Origin: Paraburkholderia sediminicola
GTDB lineage: Bacteria > Pseudomonadota > Gammaproteobacteria > Burkholderiales > Burkholderiaceae
Assembly: GCF_902859805.1 (NCBI RefSeq)
Contig: NZ_CADIKC010000004.1
Coordinates: forward strand, 310,001-374,000
Direction of reading: 5' to 3'
Length of the DNA stretch: 64,000 nucleotides
Below, piece after piece: positions 33,284 through 42,146 of this stretch. The notes beneath the pieces were generated by a model, which saw only the letters and a list, made by a program, of their open reading frames with translations, ran no database searches and was not told the DNA's origin. The translations under genes were made by a program, and so were the position numbers. How positions within the stretch are numbered: the first letter of the stretch is position 1; each line of letters opens with the position of its first letter.

Positions 33284-34432
33284 TTAGCCTTCTTCAACCC
33301 CCAGCCCAACCAGCGGATGTGTTTCCCGCTTCCACGGTGAGCTCAGAAAATGCCGGACGCGTTCCGAGCGCACTTCAGCAAGCGTCGCCGGCGCCCAGCG
33401 GCTCTTGCGATCCTTATCGATCAACTGCGCCCTCACGCCTTCGCAGAAATCGCCTTCCTCGATCACCCGCTTGACGATGCCCAGTTCCATCCGGAAGCAT
33501 TCCGCCAAGGTCATCTGCCGGCCTCGCAGGAGCGCCTCGCGCGTGACATATAGCATCGTGGGCGAGTGTCCAATCATCGCGTCATAGGCCGACTGCAACC
33601 ACTGTTTCACCTCACGCGCGGGCTCGCGCTCCAGGTCGTGGCGCAACGTCGCGACGATCCGCTCGATGCTCGAGCGCCGGTCGAAATGCCGCAGGATCAA
33701 CTGCGTAAACGGCCCCAATGCAGCGTGCGGGATGATGTTGCATGGCGGCTCGAACACGCCGCGCAAGGCAACCATCAAGTCTCCTGCGTGCGACATGCGC
33801 TGTAGACGCTCTTCGAAGGTGCCAAGCCACTCGGCCGGCACGCACAGATCCGCCAGTTGCAGGCGCAACGCATCGGCGCCGGATAAGGTCACGCCGGTAA
33901 GCCCGACATACAACTCGACCTCCGCCGGCATCACGCTCAGGAAACGCGTCGCACCGACATCAGGCAGAAAGCCGATGCGCGTCTCCGGCATCGCGATCTT
34001 GCTGCGCTCCGTGACGATGCGCAGCCGCGCCCCTTGACCGAGCCCCATGCCACCGCCCATCGAGACACCGTCGAGCAGGGCGACCACCGGCTTCGGAAAC
34101 TTATGCAGCGCGTAGTCGAGCCGGTATTCGTCGACAAAGAACGCAAGCCACCGGCTGTCGCCATTCTTCGCAAGCCGGTGCACTTCGCGCACGTCGCCGC
34201 CGGCGCAAAAGCCCTTGGCGCCTGCGCCTTTCAGCACGAGCGCAACGATGCCCTCGTCGGTACGGCAATGTTCGACCAGTACGGCAAGCTCGCGCACCAT
34301 CGCGTGCGATAGCGCATTGAGCGCGGCAGGCCGGTTCAGCGTGATGATCGCCACGCGGTTGACGACCCGAAACAGAATCTCGCGCTCCGCTTCGACGCCC
34401 GTATCGATCGCGACGCTCTGCAAGGCGCTCAT
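33284..34432 (-). CDS. 3-hydroxyisobutyryl-CoA hydrolase-type enoyl-CoA hydratase family protein
   Basis: 382 residues, the length of HIBCH rather than a simple crotonase (about 260). Conserved parts: ITLNRPAALNALSHAMV, GAGAKGFCAGGDVR, DGVSMGGGMGLGQGARLRIV, and PETRIGFLPDVGATRFLS. It hydrolyses 3-hydroxyisobutyryl-CoA to free 3-hydroxyisobutyrate in valine breakdown. The start overlaps the upstream enoyl-CoA hydratase stop by 4 bases (ATGA). Last gene of the six-gene valine operon. Confidence 0.88.
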   Translation of the reverse strand: MSALQSVAIDTGVEAEREILFRVVNRVAIITLNRPAALNALSHAMVRELAVLVEHCRTDEGIVALVLKGAGAKGFCAGGDVREVHRLAKNGDSRWLAFFVDEYRLDYALHKFPKPVVALLDGVSMGGGMGLGQGARLRIVTERSKIAMPETRIGFLPDVGATRFLSVMPAEVELYVGLTGVTLSGADALRLQLADLCVPAEWLGTFEERLQRMSHAGDLMVALRGVFEPPCNIIPHAALGPFTQLILRHFDRRSSIERIVATLRHDLEREPAREVKQWLQSAYDAMIGHSPTMLYVTREALLRGRQMTLAECFRMELGIVKRVIEEGDFCEGVRAQLIDKDRKSRWAPATLAEVRSERVRHFLSSPWKRETHPLVGLGVEEG

Positions 34433-35247
34433 CGATGCGTCTCCTCCCCGGCGTTAGCCGCCGGCTCAGTTTGCGTCACCTGCCAGCGCGGCGCGCGCTT
34501 CTCGAGAAACGCATTGACGCCTTCGCGCTGATCGACGCCGTCGAACAGATCGACAAAGCGTTCCCGCTCCACCGCCAACGCCGCCGCACGCGGCACGCCG
34601 TTGCGGCCCTGGTGAATCAGCGTCTTGCTGAAGCCGACCGCTTGCGGGCTGAGGTTCGCGACACGCGCCGCCATCGTCAGCGCGGCCTCGCGCGCGGCGC
34701 CCTTTTCCACGACTTCTTCGACGAGGCCGATACGCAATGCGGTCGCGGCGTCGACGCGTTCGCCGGTCAGAATCATCCGTTTGGCCCAACCTTCGCCGAC
34801 CAGCCACGGCAGTGTCTGCGTGCCGCAGCCGCACGGCAGCAGACCCACCGCCGTTTCGGGCAGAGCCATCAACGCGTGTTGCTCGGCGATGCGGATATCG
34901 CAGGCCAGCGCGCATTCGAGCCCACCGCCCATCGCATAACCATTGATCGCGGCGATCACCACCGGTCGTGCGTTCTGCAGAGTCTCGAACGCCGCGCCGA
35001 AGCGCGTTGCCGCCGTGCGCGCGACTTCGCGATTACCGTCAGCAAACGTGTTCAGATCGGCGCCAGCGCTGAAGAACTTGGGTCCGTCGCCCGTAATCAC
35101 GATGGCCCGCACGCGCGCTTCGCCATTCAGCCGCTCCACCGTTTGCTGCAATAGCAGCAAACCGTCCGGCGTGAACGCGTTCGCGGGCGGCCGTTTGAGC
35201 GTCAGCAGCGCAACGGCGCCGTCGTGTGCGTAGTCGAGTTCGATCAT
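34429..35247 (-). CDS. Enoyl-CoA hydratase (methacrylyl-CoA hydration step)
   Basis: 272-residue crotonase. Oxyanion-hole segments are SAGADLNTFA and NGYAMGGGLECALACDIRIA, with PETAVGLLPCGCGTQTLPWL following. From its place in the operon it should hydrate methacrylyl-CoA to 3-hydroxyisobutyryl-CoA. Its start overlaps the MmsB stop by one base (TAATG), and its stop overlaps the hydrolase start, so the three are translationally coupled. Confidence 0.88.
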   Translation of the reverse strand: MIELDYAHDGAVALLTLKRPPANAFTPDGLLLLQQTVERLNGEARVRAIVITGDGPKFFSAGADLNTFADGNREVARTAATRFGAAFETLQNARPVVIAAINGYAMGGGLECALACDIRIAEQHALMALPETAVGLLPCGCGTQTLPWLVGEGWAKRMILTGERVDAATALRIGLVEEVVEKGAAREAALTMAARVANLSPQAVGFSKTLIHQGRNGVPRAAALAVERERFVDLFDGVDQREGVNAFLEKRAPRWQVTQTEPAANAGEETHR

Positions 35248-36158
35248 TACGCGCCTCCGTCCTTGCTGTCCTTGCCGTCCTTACGATAAAGCTTGATCAC
35301 CGCCGAGAAGTCCAGACGTCCCGCGCCCTTCGTGCTCATCGTCTGATAAAGCTGTTGGGCCAAAGCGCCGAGATACACCGGTTGACGCGCGAATTTCGCG
35401 GCGTCAGTGGCGAGGCCCAGGTCCTTCAACATCAGATCGGTGCCAAAGCCGCCGGTATAGCCGCGCGTGGACGGCGCGGTTTCGATTACGCCGGGCATCG
35501 GGTTATACGTGTCCGAACTCCAGCAGCGGCCCGTCGAGGTGTTGATGATGCCACCCAGCACTTTCGCGTCGATGCCGAGCGCCTCGCCCAATGACATCGC
35601 CTCTGCCACGCCTGCCATGGTGATGCCGAGCACGAGGTTGTTGCAGATCTTCGCAACCTGACCGGTGCCGGTGTCGCCGCAATGGACGATGTTCTTGCCC
35701 ATGGCCGACAACACCGGCTTGACCTGCTCATACGCATCCGCGCTGCCGCCGACCATGAAGGTCAAGGTGCCTGCCGCCGCGCCGCCGGTGCCGCCCGAAA
35801 CAGGCGCGTCGACGAAGGTGTTGCCGCGTTGCTCGGCCAGTTCGGCAAACGCCTTCACACTCGCCGGATCGATGGTGCTCGAATCGATGATCGTCACGCC
35901 TTCCGCGATGCCGGCGAAAACGCCGTCATCCGCGATCAGCACGCTGCGCACGTGAGTGGCCGCAGGCAGCATCGTCACCACACATTCGGCGTCGGTCACC
36001 GCGGCTTTCGGCGAACTCGCGGCTTTGGCGCCCGCATCGACGAGTGTCTGGACCGCTTGCGCGTTGAGATCGAATACGTTGACCGCGTGACCGGCCTTCA
36101 GCAGGTTGAGCGCCATCGGCGCGCCCATGTTGCCGAGTCCGATAAAGCCTATTTTCAT
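35247..36158 (-). CDS. mmsB: 3-hydroxyisobutyrate dehydrogenase
   Basis: 303-residue NAD-dependent beta-hydroxyacid dehydrogenase. Rossmann motif GFIGLGNMGAPMALNLLKAG at the N terminus, substrate-binding FVDAPVSGGTGGAAAGTL, and the catalytic lysine in GQVAKICNNLVLG. It oxidises 3-hydroxyisobutyrate to methylmalonate semialdehyde, the substrate of the neighbouring MmsA. The ATG at 36156-36158 begins directly at the Rossmann strand; GGGAAA lies upstream. Confidence 0.93.
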   Translation of the reverse strand: MKIGFIGLGNMGAPMALNLLKAGHAVNVFDLNAQAVQTLVDAGAKAASSPKAAVTDAECVVTMLPAATHVRSVLIADDGVFAGIAEGVTIIDSSTIDPASVKAFAELAEQRGNTFVDAPVSGGTGGAAAGTLTFMVGGSADAYEQVKPVLSAMGKNIVHCGDTGTGQVAKICNNLVLGITMAGVAEAMSLGEALGIDAKVLGGIINTSTGRCWSSDTYNPMPGVIETAPSTRGYTGGFGTDLMLKDLGLATDAAKFARQPVYLGALAQQLYQTMSTKGAGRLDFSAVIKLYRKDGKDSKDGGA

Positions 36159-36196
36159 GATGTCATTTCCCATGCAAAGCAATCGACCTTAGGTCA

Positions 36197-37714
36197 TCAG
36201 CGCAGGCTGATGGTCGTGTTGACGCCGTCGTTGACGGTATCGTCGTCGAACCAACGCGCGGTAACCGTCTTGGTCTGCGTGTAGAACTGCACAACCTGCT
36301 TACCGTACGGCCCGAGGTCGCCCAGTTTCGAGCCGCGCGAGCCGGTGAAACTGAAGAACGGCACGGGCACCGGAATCGGAATATTGATGCCGACCTGGCC
36401 GATATCGATCTCGCTCTGGAACTTGCGCGCCGCCGCGCCGCTTTGCGTGAAAAGACCCACGCCGTTGCCGAACGGATTGCTATTGACGAGCGCGATCGCG
36501 TCATCGAGCGTCGCGGCAGTCAGCACCACCAGCACCGGGCCGAAGATTTCCTGTTTATAGATTTCCATCCCGGTGGTGACATCGGTGAATACCGTTGGGC
36601 CGATAAAGTTGCCTTGCTCGTAGCCCGGCACCTTCACGTCGCGGCCGTCGAGCGCCAGCGTTGCGCCCTCTTTCACACCCGTTTCGATCAGGCCGAGAAT
36701 GCGTTGCTTCGCGGCGCGCGAGACGACCGGGCCAACGTCCGTACCCGGCTCATTACCCGCGTTGACCTTCAGCGTCTTCGCCTTCGCCACCAGATCCGGC
36801 AGCCATTGCTGCGCCGCGCCGACGAGCACGACCACCGAAGTCGCCATGCAACGTTGTCCCGCTGCGCCAAACCCTGCACCGGCGAGAGCATTCAAGGTCT
36901 GCTCGCGATTCGCATCGGGCAACACCACCGCGTGATTCTTTGCGCCCATCATCGATTGCACGCGCTTGCCGTGTTCGCTGCCGAGGCGATAAACGTGCGT
37001 GCCCACCGCGGTCGAGCCGACGAAGGAAATCGCCTTCACCAGATCGTGCGTGCAGAGCGCGTCGACCACGTCCTTGCCGCCATGCACGACGTTCAGCACG
37101 CCCTTCGGCACACCGGCTTCGAGCGCCAGTTCGACCAGTTGCATCGTCGACAGCGGATCCTGCTCGGACGGCTTCAGCACGAACGTATTGCCGCAGACGA
37201 TCGCCATCGGGAACATCCACAACGGGATCATCGCGGGGAAATTGAACGGCGTGATGCCGGCGCATACGCCGATCGGCTGACGCAACGTGTAGGTATCCAC
37301 GCCACCTGCCACGTTCTCGGCGAATTCGCCCTGTTGCAAGGTGCCGATCGAGCAGGCGTGCTCGACCACTTCGAGTCCGCGGAAGATATCGCCTTCCGCG
37401 TCAGGAATCGTCTTGCCCTGCTCGGCGCTCAAGGTCCTGGCGATGCGCGGCGAATGCTCGCGAATCAGCGCCTGGAACTTCAGCATGATGCGCATGCGCG
37501 CGCCGATCGGCGTGTCCTTCCATGTCTTGAAGGCGGCGTGTGCGGAGCGGATCGCTTCGTTCACTTCATCGGCGGTGGCGAACGGCACGCGTGCGAGCAC
37601 CTCTTGCGTGGCCGGGTTGACGATGTCGCGCCATTCGGTGGTTTTGGATTCGACGAATTCGCCGTTGATCAGCAGCTTGACGGTGGCGGGCTGGTTCGAT
37701 GCAGTTGCGCTCAT
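36197..37714 (-). CDS. mmsA: Methylmalonate-semialdehyde dehydrogenase (CoA-acylating)
   Basis: 505-residue aldehyde dehydrogenase that yields propionyl-CoA from methylmalonate semialdehyde. It has GVCAGITPFNFPAMIPLWMF, the NAD-binding FVGSTAVGTHVYRLGSEHGK and the catalytic cysteine in GQRCMATSVVVLVG. The replacement of the general-base glutamate by the AKNHAVV segment is typical of MmsA. The start at 37712-37714 fits the family; 38 bp separate it from mmsB. Confidence 0.93.
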   Translation of the reverse strand: MSATASNQPATVKLLINGEFVESKTTEWRDIVNPATQEVLARVPFATADEVNEAIRSAHAAFKTWKDTPIGARMRIMLKFQALIREHSPRIARTLSAEQGKTIPDAEGDIFRGLEVVEHACSIGTLQQGEFAENVAGGVDTYTLRQPIGVCAGITPFNFPAMIPLWMFPMAIVCGNTFVLKPSEQDPLSTMQLVELALEAGVPKGVLNVVHGGKDVVDALCTHDLVKAISFVGSTAVGTHVYRLGSEHGKRVQSMMGAKNHAVVLPDANREQTLNALAGAGFGAAGQRCMATSVVVLVGAAQQWLPDLVAKAKTLKVNAGNEPGTDVGPVVSRAAKQRILGLIETGVKEGATLALDGRDVKVPGYEQGNFIGPTVFTDVTTGMEIYKQEIFGPVLVVLTAATLDDAIALVNSNPFGNGVGLFTQSGAAARKFQSEIDIGQVGINIPIPVPVPFFSFTGSRGSKLGDLGPYGKQVVQFYTQTKTVTARWFDDDTVNDGVNTTISLR

Positions 37715-37772
37715 GCTGGAACTCCTGTGCAGTGGCCGCGTGGCGGCCGGACAGTGATGTGGAATAAAAATG

Positions 37773-37813
37773 ATCAACGCAGGATCAACGCAGGATCAAC
37801 GCAAAATCAACGC
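37773..37813. repeat. 11-bp tandem repeat, four copies, covering the end of the acyl-CoA synthetase gene
   Basis: ATCAACGC recurs at 37773, 37784, 37795 and 37806, an exact 11-bp period, with AGG linkers in the first two and AAA in the third. The last copy includes the final Arg codon and stop of the synthetase gene, so slippage has duplicated the gene's own tail into the spacer before mmsA. Confidence 0.85.
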
Positions 37814-39498
37814 AGATCCGGGAAGTCCTCTTCCCAATACTCGCCCGGCAGGCGCGCGGGTTCGGCTTCGCGCTCCATTTCGCGGCGCCGCAATTCGACG
37901 CGGCGGATCTTGCCGGAGATGGTTTTCGGCAGCTCGCTGAATTGCAGGCGGCGAATCCGTTTGTACGGTGCGAGTTTTTCGCGCGAGAACGCGAAGACCG
38001 CGCGCGCGAGTTCGGGGCTGGCTTCATAGCCCTGGCGCACGGTGACGAATGCTTTGGGCACCGACAGACGCAATGCATCGGCGCTCGGCACCACTGCAGC
38101 TTCGCCGATCGCTTCGTGTTCGATCAGCACGCTTTCGAGTTCGAAGGGGCTCAGCCTGTAATCGGACGATTTGAAAACGTCATCGGCGCGGCCGACGTAG
38201 ACGTAGTAGCCGTCATCACGGCGCAAAGCGACGTCGGAGGTGTGGTAGAAGCCGTTGCGCATGGCTTGCGCGGTCGCGTTGGCATTGTTCGCGTAGCCGG
38301 TCATCAAACCGAGCGGACGTTCGGCCAGAGGCAGCGAGATTTCGCCTTCGGTGACGGGTTGATCGTCCGCATCGAGGAGCTCGATTTTGTAGCCCGGCAA
38401 CGGACGGCCCATCGAACCCGGCACAACCGGTTGGCCGGGCGGATTGCCGATCTGGCAGGTCGTTTCGGTCTGACCGAAACCGTCGCGTATCGTGATACCC
38501 CACGCATGTTTGACGCGTTCGATGATCTCCGGATTCAAGGGCTCGCCCGCGCCGACGATCTCGCGCAGCTTCACCGGATAGTCGGCGAGATGCTCCTGTA
38601 CGAGCATGCGCCACACGGTCGGCGGCGCGCACAGCGTGGTGACGTTGAAACGGACCAGCACGTCGAGCGTGTCTTTCGGCACGAAGCGCGGAAAGTTGAA
38701 AACGAACACGCAGGCCTGCGCATTCCACGGCGCGTAGAAGCAGCTCCACGCGTGCTTGGCCCAGCCCGGCGAGCTGATGTTCCAATGGATGTCGTTCGGT
38801 TGCAGCCCGATCCAGTACATGGTCGACAGATGGCCGATCGGGTAACTTTGATGCGTATGCTCGACCAGTTTCGGCTTCGAGGTCGTGCCCGAAGTGAAGT
38901 ACAGCAGCATCGGGTCGGTGGCGTGCGTGACGCCGTCGGGCGTGAATTGCGGCGATGCGTCATAGGCCGCTGCAAGATCGATCCAGCCGTCGCGCGGCGT
39001 GCCGACTGAGATGCGCGTGAGCGGCACGTCGAGTGAGTCGAACTTGGCGAGCTCCGCGCTATCGACCACTACGAACTGTGCCCCACCGATCTGCACGCGG
39101 TCGCGCACGTCATCGGCGGAAAGCTGGGTGGTGGCCGGCAGCACGATCGCGCCGAGCTTCATGGCGGCAAGCATCACGTCCCAGAGTTCGACGCGATTCG
39201 GCAGCATCAGCAGCAAGCGGTCGCCACGCCCCACGCCGAGACCACGCAGGAAGTTCGCCATGCGCGACGAGCGCTCCGACATCTGCGCGTATGAGAGACG
39301 CAAACCCTCGCTTGCCGGATCGTCGACGATCCACAGCGCCGGGTTGTCGTTGCCTCGCGCGATCACGTCGAAATAGTCGAGCGCCCAGTTGAACTGGCCC
39401 AGCGTCGGCCACGCGAATTCGCGGTAGGCGCGGTCGTAGTCGGTTCGATGGCGCAATAACAGGTCACGCGCTTCGAGAAAGCCCTTCGCTGCAGTCAT
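37807..39498 (-). CDS. AMP-forming acyl-CoA synthetase
   Basis: 563-residue adenylate-forming enzyme. Core motifs: LLYFTSGTTSKPKLVEHTH (P-loop), GFGQTETTCQIG, YYVYVGRADDVFKSSDYRLS and the catalytic lysine near the C terminus in PKTISGKIRRVELR. It belongs to the medium/short-chain group. In a valine operon it may activate isobutyrate or other branched acids. The ATG at 39496-39498 is preceded by GGAG at 6 nt; upstream in-frame ATGs lack one. Confidence 0.87.
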   Translation of the reverse strand: MTAAKGFLEARDLLLRHRTDYDRAYREFAWPTLGQFNWALDYFDVIARGNDNPALWIVDDPASEGLRLSYAQMSERSSRMANFLRGLGVGRGDRLLLMLPNRVELWDVMLAAMKLGAIVLPATTQLSADDVRDRVQIGGAQFVVVDSAELAKFDSLDVPLTRISVGTPRDGWIDLAAAYDASPQFTPDGVTHATDPMLLYFTSGTTSKPKLVEHTHQSYPIGHLSTMYWIGLQPNDIHWNISSPGWAKHAWSCFYAPWNAQACVFVFNFPRFVPKDTLDVLVRFNVTTLCAPPTVWRMLVQEHLADYPVKLREIVGAGEPLNPEIIERVKHAWGITIRDGFGQTETTCQIGNPPGQPVVPGSMGRPLPGYKIELLDADDQPVTEGEISLPLAERPLGLMTGYANNANATAQAMRNGFYHTSDVALRRDDGYYVYVGRADDVFKSSDYRLSPFELESVLIEHEAIGEAAVVPSADALRLSVPKAFVTVRQGYEASPELARAVFAFSREKLAPYKRIRRLQFSELPKTISGKIRRVELRRREMEREAEPARLPGEYWEEDFPDLR

Positions 39499-39605
39499 CG
39501 TCGTCTCCATTGCCATGCTGGTGGCGCGGTATGCGCTCTGATTTTTACCTGTGCAATTGCCTTGCCGGCAGGCTATTTTGCGCTCAAACGCCGTCTAACT
39601 TGCGT

Positions 39606-40739
39606 TTAAACATGCCGCGCAATAACCATCCGCTGCACTTCGCTGGTTCCTTCGTAAATCTGCGTGATGCGGGCGTCGCGATAGTGGCGTTCCACCGCAT
39701 AGTCCTCGAGATAGCCGTAGCCGCCGTGAATCTGGATGGCATTCGAACAGATCTCTTCGGCCAGTTCCGACGCAAACAGTTTGGCCTGCGATGCCTCGGA
39801 CAAACACGGTTTGCCCTCCGTGCGCAGACGCGCCGCGTGGTGCACGAGCAGACGCGCCGCGTTCAGGCGGGTCGCCATGTCGGCGAGCATATTGGCGATG
39901 GTCTGGTGGTCCTTCAGCGCCTTGCCGAACTGGATGCGTTCGTTCGCATAGAGACGCGCGGCATCGAATGCGGCTCGCGCGATGCCAACCGCCTGCGCCG
40001 CAATACCAATGCGCCCGCCCTCGAGATTCGACAAGGCGATGCGCAGACCTTCGCCCGGTTCGCCGAGCAGATTGGCTTCGGGCACCGCGCAATCGTCGAA
40101 CGAGATCGGGCAGGTGTCCGAGGCGCGAATGCCCAGCTTGTGCTCAGGCTTGCCGACGTTGAAGCCCGGCGTATCGGTGGGCACGATGAAGGCTGACAGG
40201 CCGCGCTTGCCGCGGTCGGGATCGGTGACGGCGAACACGATCGCGATGTCCGCGCGCGCCCCGTTGGTCACGAACTGCTTGTTGCCGTTGAGAATCCATT
40301 TGCCGTCGCGCAGCACCGCGCGCGTGCGCAGATTGTTCGCCTCGGAGCCGGCTTGCGGCTCGGTCAGGCAGAACGCGCCGATGCGGCGGCCGGTGGCGAG
40401 GTCTTGCAGATAGCGGTCTTTTTGCGCGTCTGTGCCGAAGTTCAGGATCGGCCCGCAGCCGACCGAGTTATGCACGCTCATCAACGTGGCGCAGGCGGCG
40501 CAGCCCGCGGCGATCTCTTCGAGTGCGAGCGCGTAGGCCACGTAGTCGGTATAGGAACCACCCCACTCGGATGGCACGATCATGCCGAGAAAGCCCAGCT
40601 CGCCCATTTGCGTCACGACTTCTGAGGGCAGCTTCGCGTCGCGATCCCACTGTCCGGCGTAGGGCGCGAGACGTTCGGTGGCGAAGTCGCGGGCGGCGTC
40701 GCGGATCATCCGCTGTTCGTCGGTGTAGAAGCTATCCAT
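39606..40739 (-). CDS. Acyl-CoA dehydrogenase (isobutyryl-CoA dehydrogenase type)
   Basis: 377-residue FAD enzyme. It has GAFCLTEPQAGSEANNLRT, the FVTNGARADIAIVFAVT segment, and the C-terminal block IHGGYGYLEDYAVERHYRD then IYEGTSEVQRMVIAR with the catalytic-base glutamate in YEGTSE. From operon context it oxidises isobutyryl-CoA to methacrylyl-CoA. First gene of the operon, divergent from an AraC regulator gene across a 290-bp gap containing a 16-bp direct repeat. Confidence 0.9.
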   Translation of the reverse strand: MDSFYTDEQRMIRDAARDFATERLAPYAGQWDRDAKLPSEVVTQMGELGFLGMIVPSEWGGSYTDYVAYALALEEIAAGCAACATLMSVHNSVGCGPILNFGTDAQKDRYLQDLATGRRIGAFCLTEPQAGSEANNLRTRAVLRDGKWILNGNKQFVTNGARADIAIVFAVTDPDRGKRGLSAFIVPTDTPGFNVGKPEHKLGIRASDTCPISFDDCAVPEANLLGEPGEGLRIALSNLEGGRIGIAAQAVGIARAAFDAARLYANERIQFGKALKDHQTIANMLADMATRLNAARLLVHHAARLRTEGKPCLSEASQAKLFASELAEEICSNAIQIHGGYGYLEDYAVERHYRDARITQIYEGTSEVQRMVIARHV

Positions 40740-40921
40740 GGCTCGATCCTGTTGTATGCATCGCGTCGCAGCGACGAGGCGCTGCCTCGTCATTTGCGAC
40801 TCATCGCGGGGAGATGACCGGCCTCGCCGGGATGTCTCCGGGGCAAGGCGTCTCGCGATGGGTTCAGGCCAAGTGTAGGCAAGCTACTGGACAGGTTCGA
40901 TGCTCAGCCCGATCATTCTGA

Positions 40922-40937
40922 TTGAGCGCATTTGCCA
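40922..40937 (+). promoter_or_regulatory. 16-bp direct repeat, copy 1: probable AraC-type operator
   Basis: TTGAGCGCATTTGCCA, identical to 41007-41022, 85 bp (about eight helical turns) apart. It lies between the divergent acyl-CoA dehydrogenase and AraC regulator genes. AraC proteins bind directly repeated sites, so this is a good operator candidate for control of the valine operon. Confidence 0.65.
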
Positions 40938-41006
40938 TACCGGTATCATGCAAACCTGATTCAAGCCACAGTTTCAAGGGCTTAGCGAATCGCCCCAAGG
41001 AAAATG

Positions 41007-41022
41007 TTGAGCGCATTTGCCA
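41007..41022 (+). promoter_or_regulatory. 16-bp direct repeat, copy 2: probable AraC-type operator
   Basis: Exact copy of 40922-40937, ending 7 bp before the regulator start codon, where binding would block the regulator's own expression. No third copy was seen in the window. Confidence 0.65.
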
Positions 41023-41029
41023 GAGAACC

Positions 41030-42085
41030 ATGAAAAACATGAAGAACGCCAGGGACGACAAGGGCACGATTTCCGTCAGTCTTGTCGAGGAGGCCCTGAC
41101 GCTGGCGCGAGCGCGCGGGTTCGAGGCGCTGCCGCTCGCCGAAGCCGCCGGCATCGCGGCAACCATGCTGGCGTCGCCAAAAAGCCGGGTCTCGTCGGCG
41201 CAGTACGGCGCGTTGTGGGCCGGCATCGCCCGCGCGCTGGACGACGAGTTCTTCGGCCAGGACTCGCACCGGATGAAGAGCGGCAGCTTCATCGCGATGA
41301 CCCAGACGGCGCTGAGCGCGCGCAACGGCGCGCAAGCGCTTGCGCGGGCGGTCGGCTTCATGCGGCTCGTACTCGACGACCTCGGCGCAGAGATCGAAAC
41401 GGATGCGCAGCGCGTGCGCTTGCGGTTTGTCGAACGCGAAGGGGCGAGGCCGCCGGCCATGTTCGCTTATGCGACCTACTTCATCGTGGTTTACGGCCTG
41501 CTGTGCTGGCTGGTCGGGCGGCGCATTCCGCTGATCGAGGCGCGCTTTCGCTGCGCCGAACCGCCTGCCGCGCATGAATACCGTCTGATGTTCTGCGACG
41601 ACATGGCGTTCGATCAAACCGGATCGTATGTCGATCTGTCGCCGGCGTTTCTCGAATTGCCGGTGATCCAGACTACGAAGTCGGTCAAGCCGTTCCTGCG
41701 CGATGCGCCCGGCAGCTTCATCGTCAAATACCGCAATCCTGGCTCGCTTGCCGCGCGCGTGCGCAAGATGCTGCGCGCGCTGCCGATGGCCGGCTGGCCG
41801 GCCGCCGACCAGATGGCGCTGCGCCTGCACGTTGCCGAAGCGACGATGCGGCGGCGTTTGAAACAGGAAGGCTATACCTATCAGTCGATCAAGGACGACT
41901 TGCGGCGCGACATCGCAATCGGCGAACTGCAGGACACCGATCGCACGATTGCCGACATTGCCACCACCGTGGGTTTTGCCGAGCCGAGCGCGTTTCATCG
42001 CGCGTTTCGCAAGTGGACCGGGATGCGGCCGACCGATTACCGGCCAGCGCGTGCGGATTTCACGCGCCGCGCGGAATCGGACTAA
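41030..42085 (+). CDS. AraC-family regulator (Arabinose_bd type) of the valine operon
   Basis: 351 residues. The N-terminal ligand domain (about 15-205) is of the OruR/ArgR-like 'arabinose-binding' class. The C-terminal helix-turn-helix pair occupies about 245-340 (RLHVAEATMRRRLKQEGYTY, DIATTVGFAEPSAFHRAFRK), ending in GMRPTDYR. Divergent from the six valine-catabolism genes. The ATG at 41030 is the likely start; the frame extends upstream to a TTG at 40922, but that lies inside the repeat. Confidence 0.85.
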   Translation: MKNMKNARDDKGTISVSLVEEALTLARARGFEALPLAEAAGIAATMLASPKSRVSSAQYGALWAGIARALDDEFFGQDSHRMKSGSFIAMTQTALSARNGAQALARAVGFMRLVLDDLGAEIETDAQRVRLRFVEREGARPPAMFAYATYFIVVYGLLCWLVGRRIPLIEARFRCAEPPAAHEYRLMFCDDMAFDQTGSYVDLSPAFLELPVIQTTKSVKPFLRDAPGSFIVKYRNPGSLAARVRKMLRALPMAGWPAADQMALRLHVAEATMRRRLKQEGYTYQSIKDDLRRDIAIGELQDTDRTIADIATTVGFAEPSAFHRAFRKWTGMRPTDYRPARADFTRRAESD

Positions 42086-42146
42086 GCTGTAAGGAGCAGG
42101 CCAGCCTTTTTGGGGTATCGGCCCGCGCCGGCCGATACCCGTCGGC

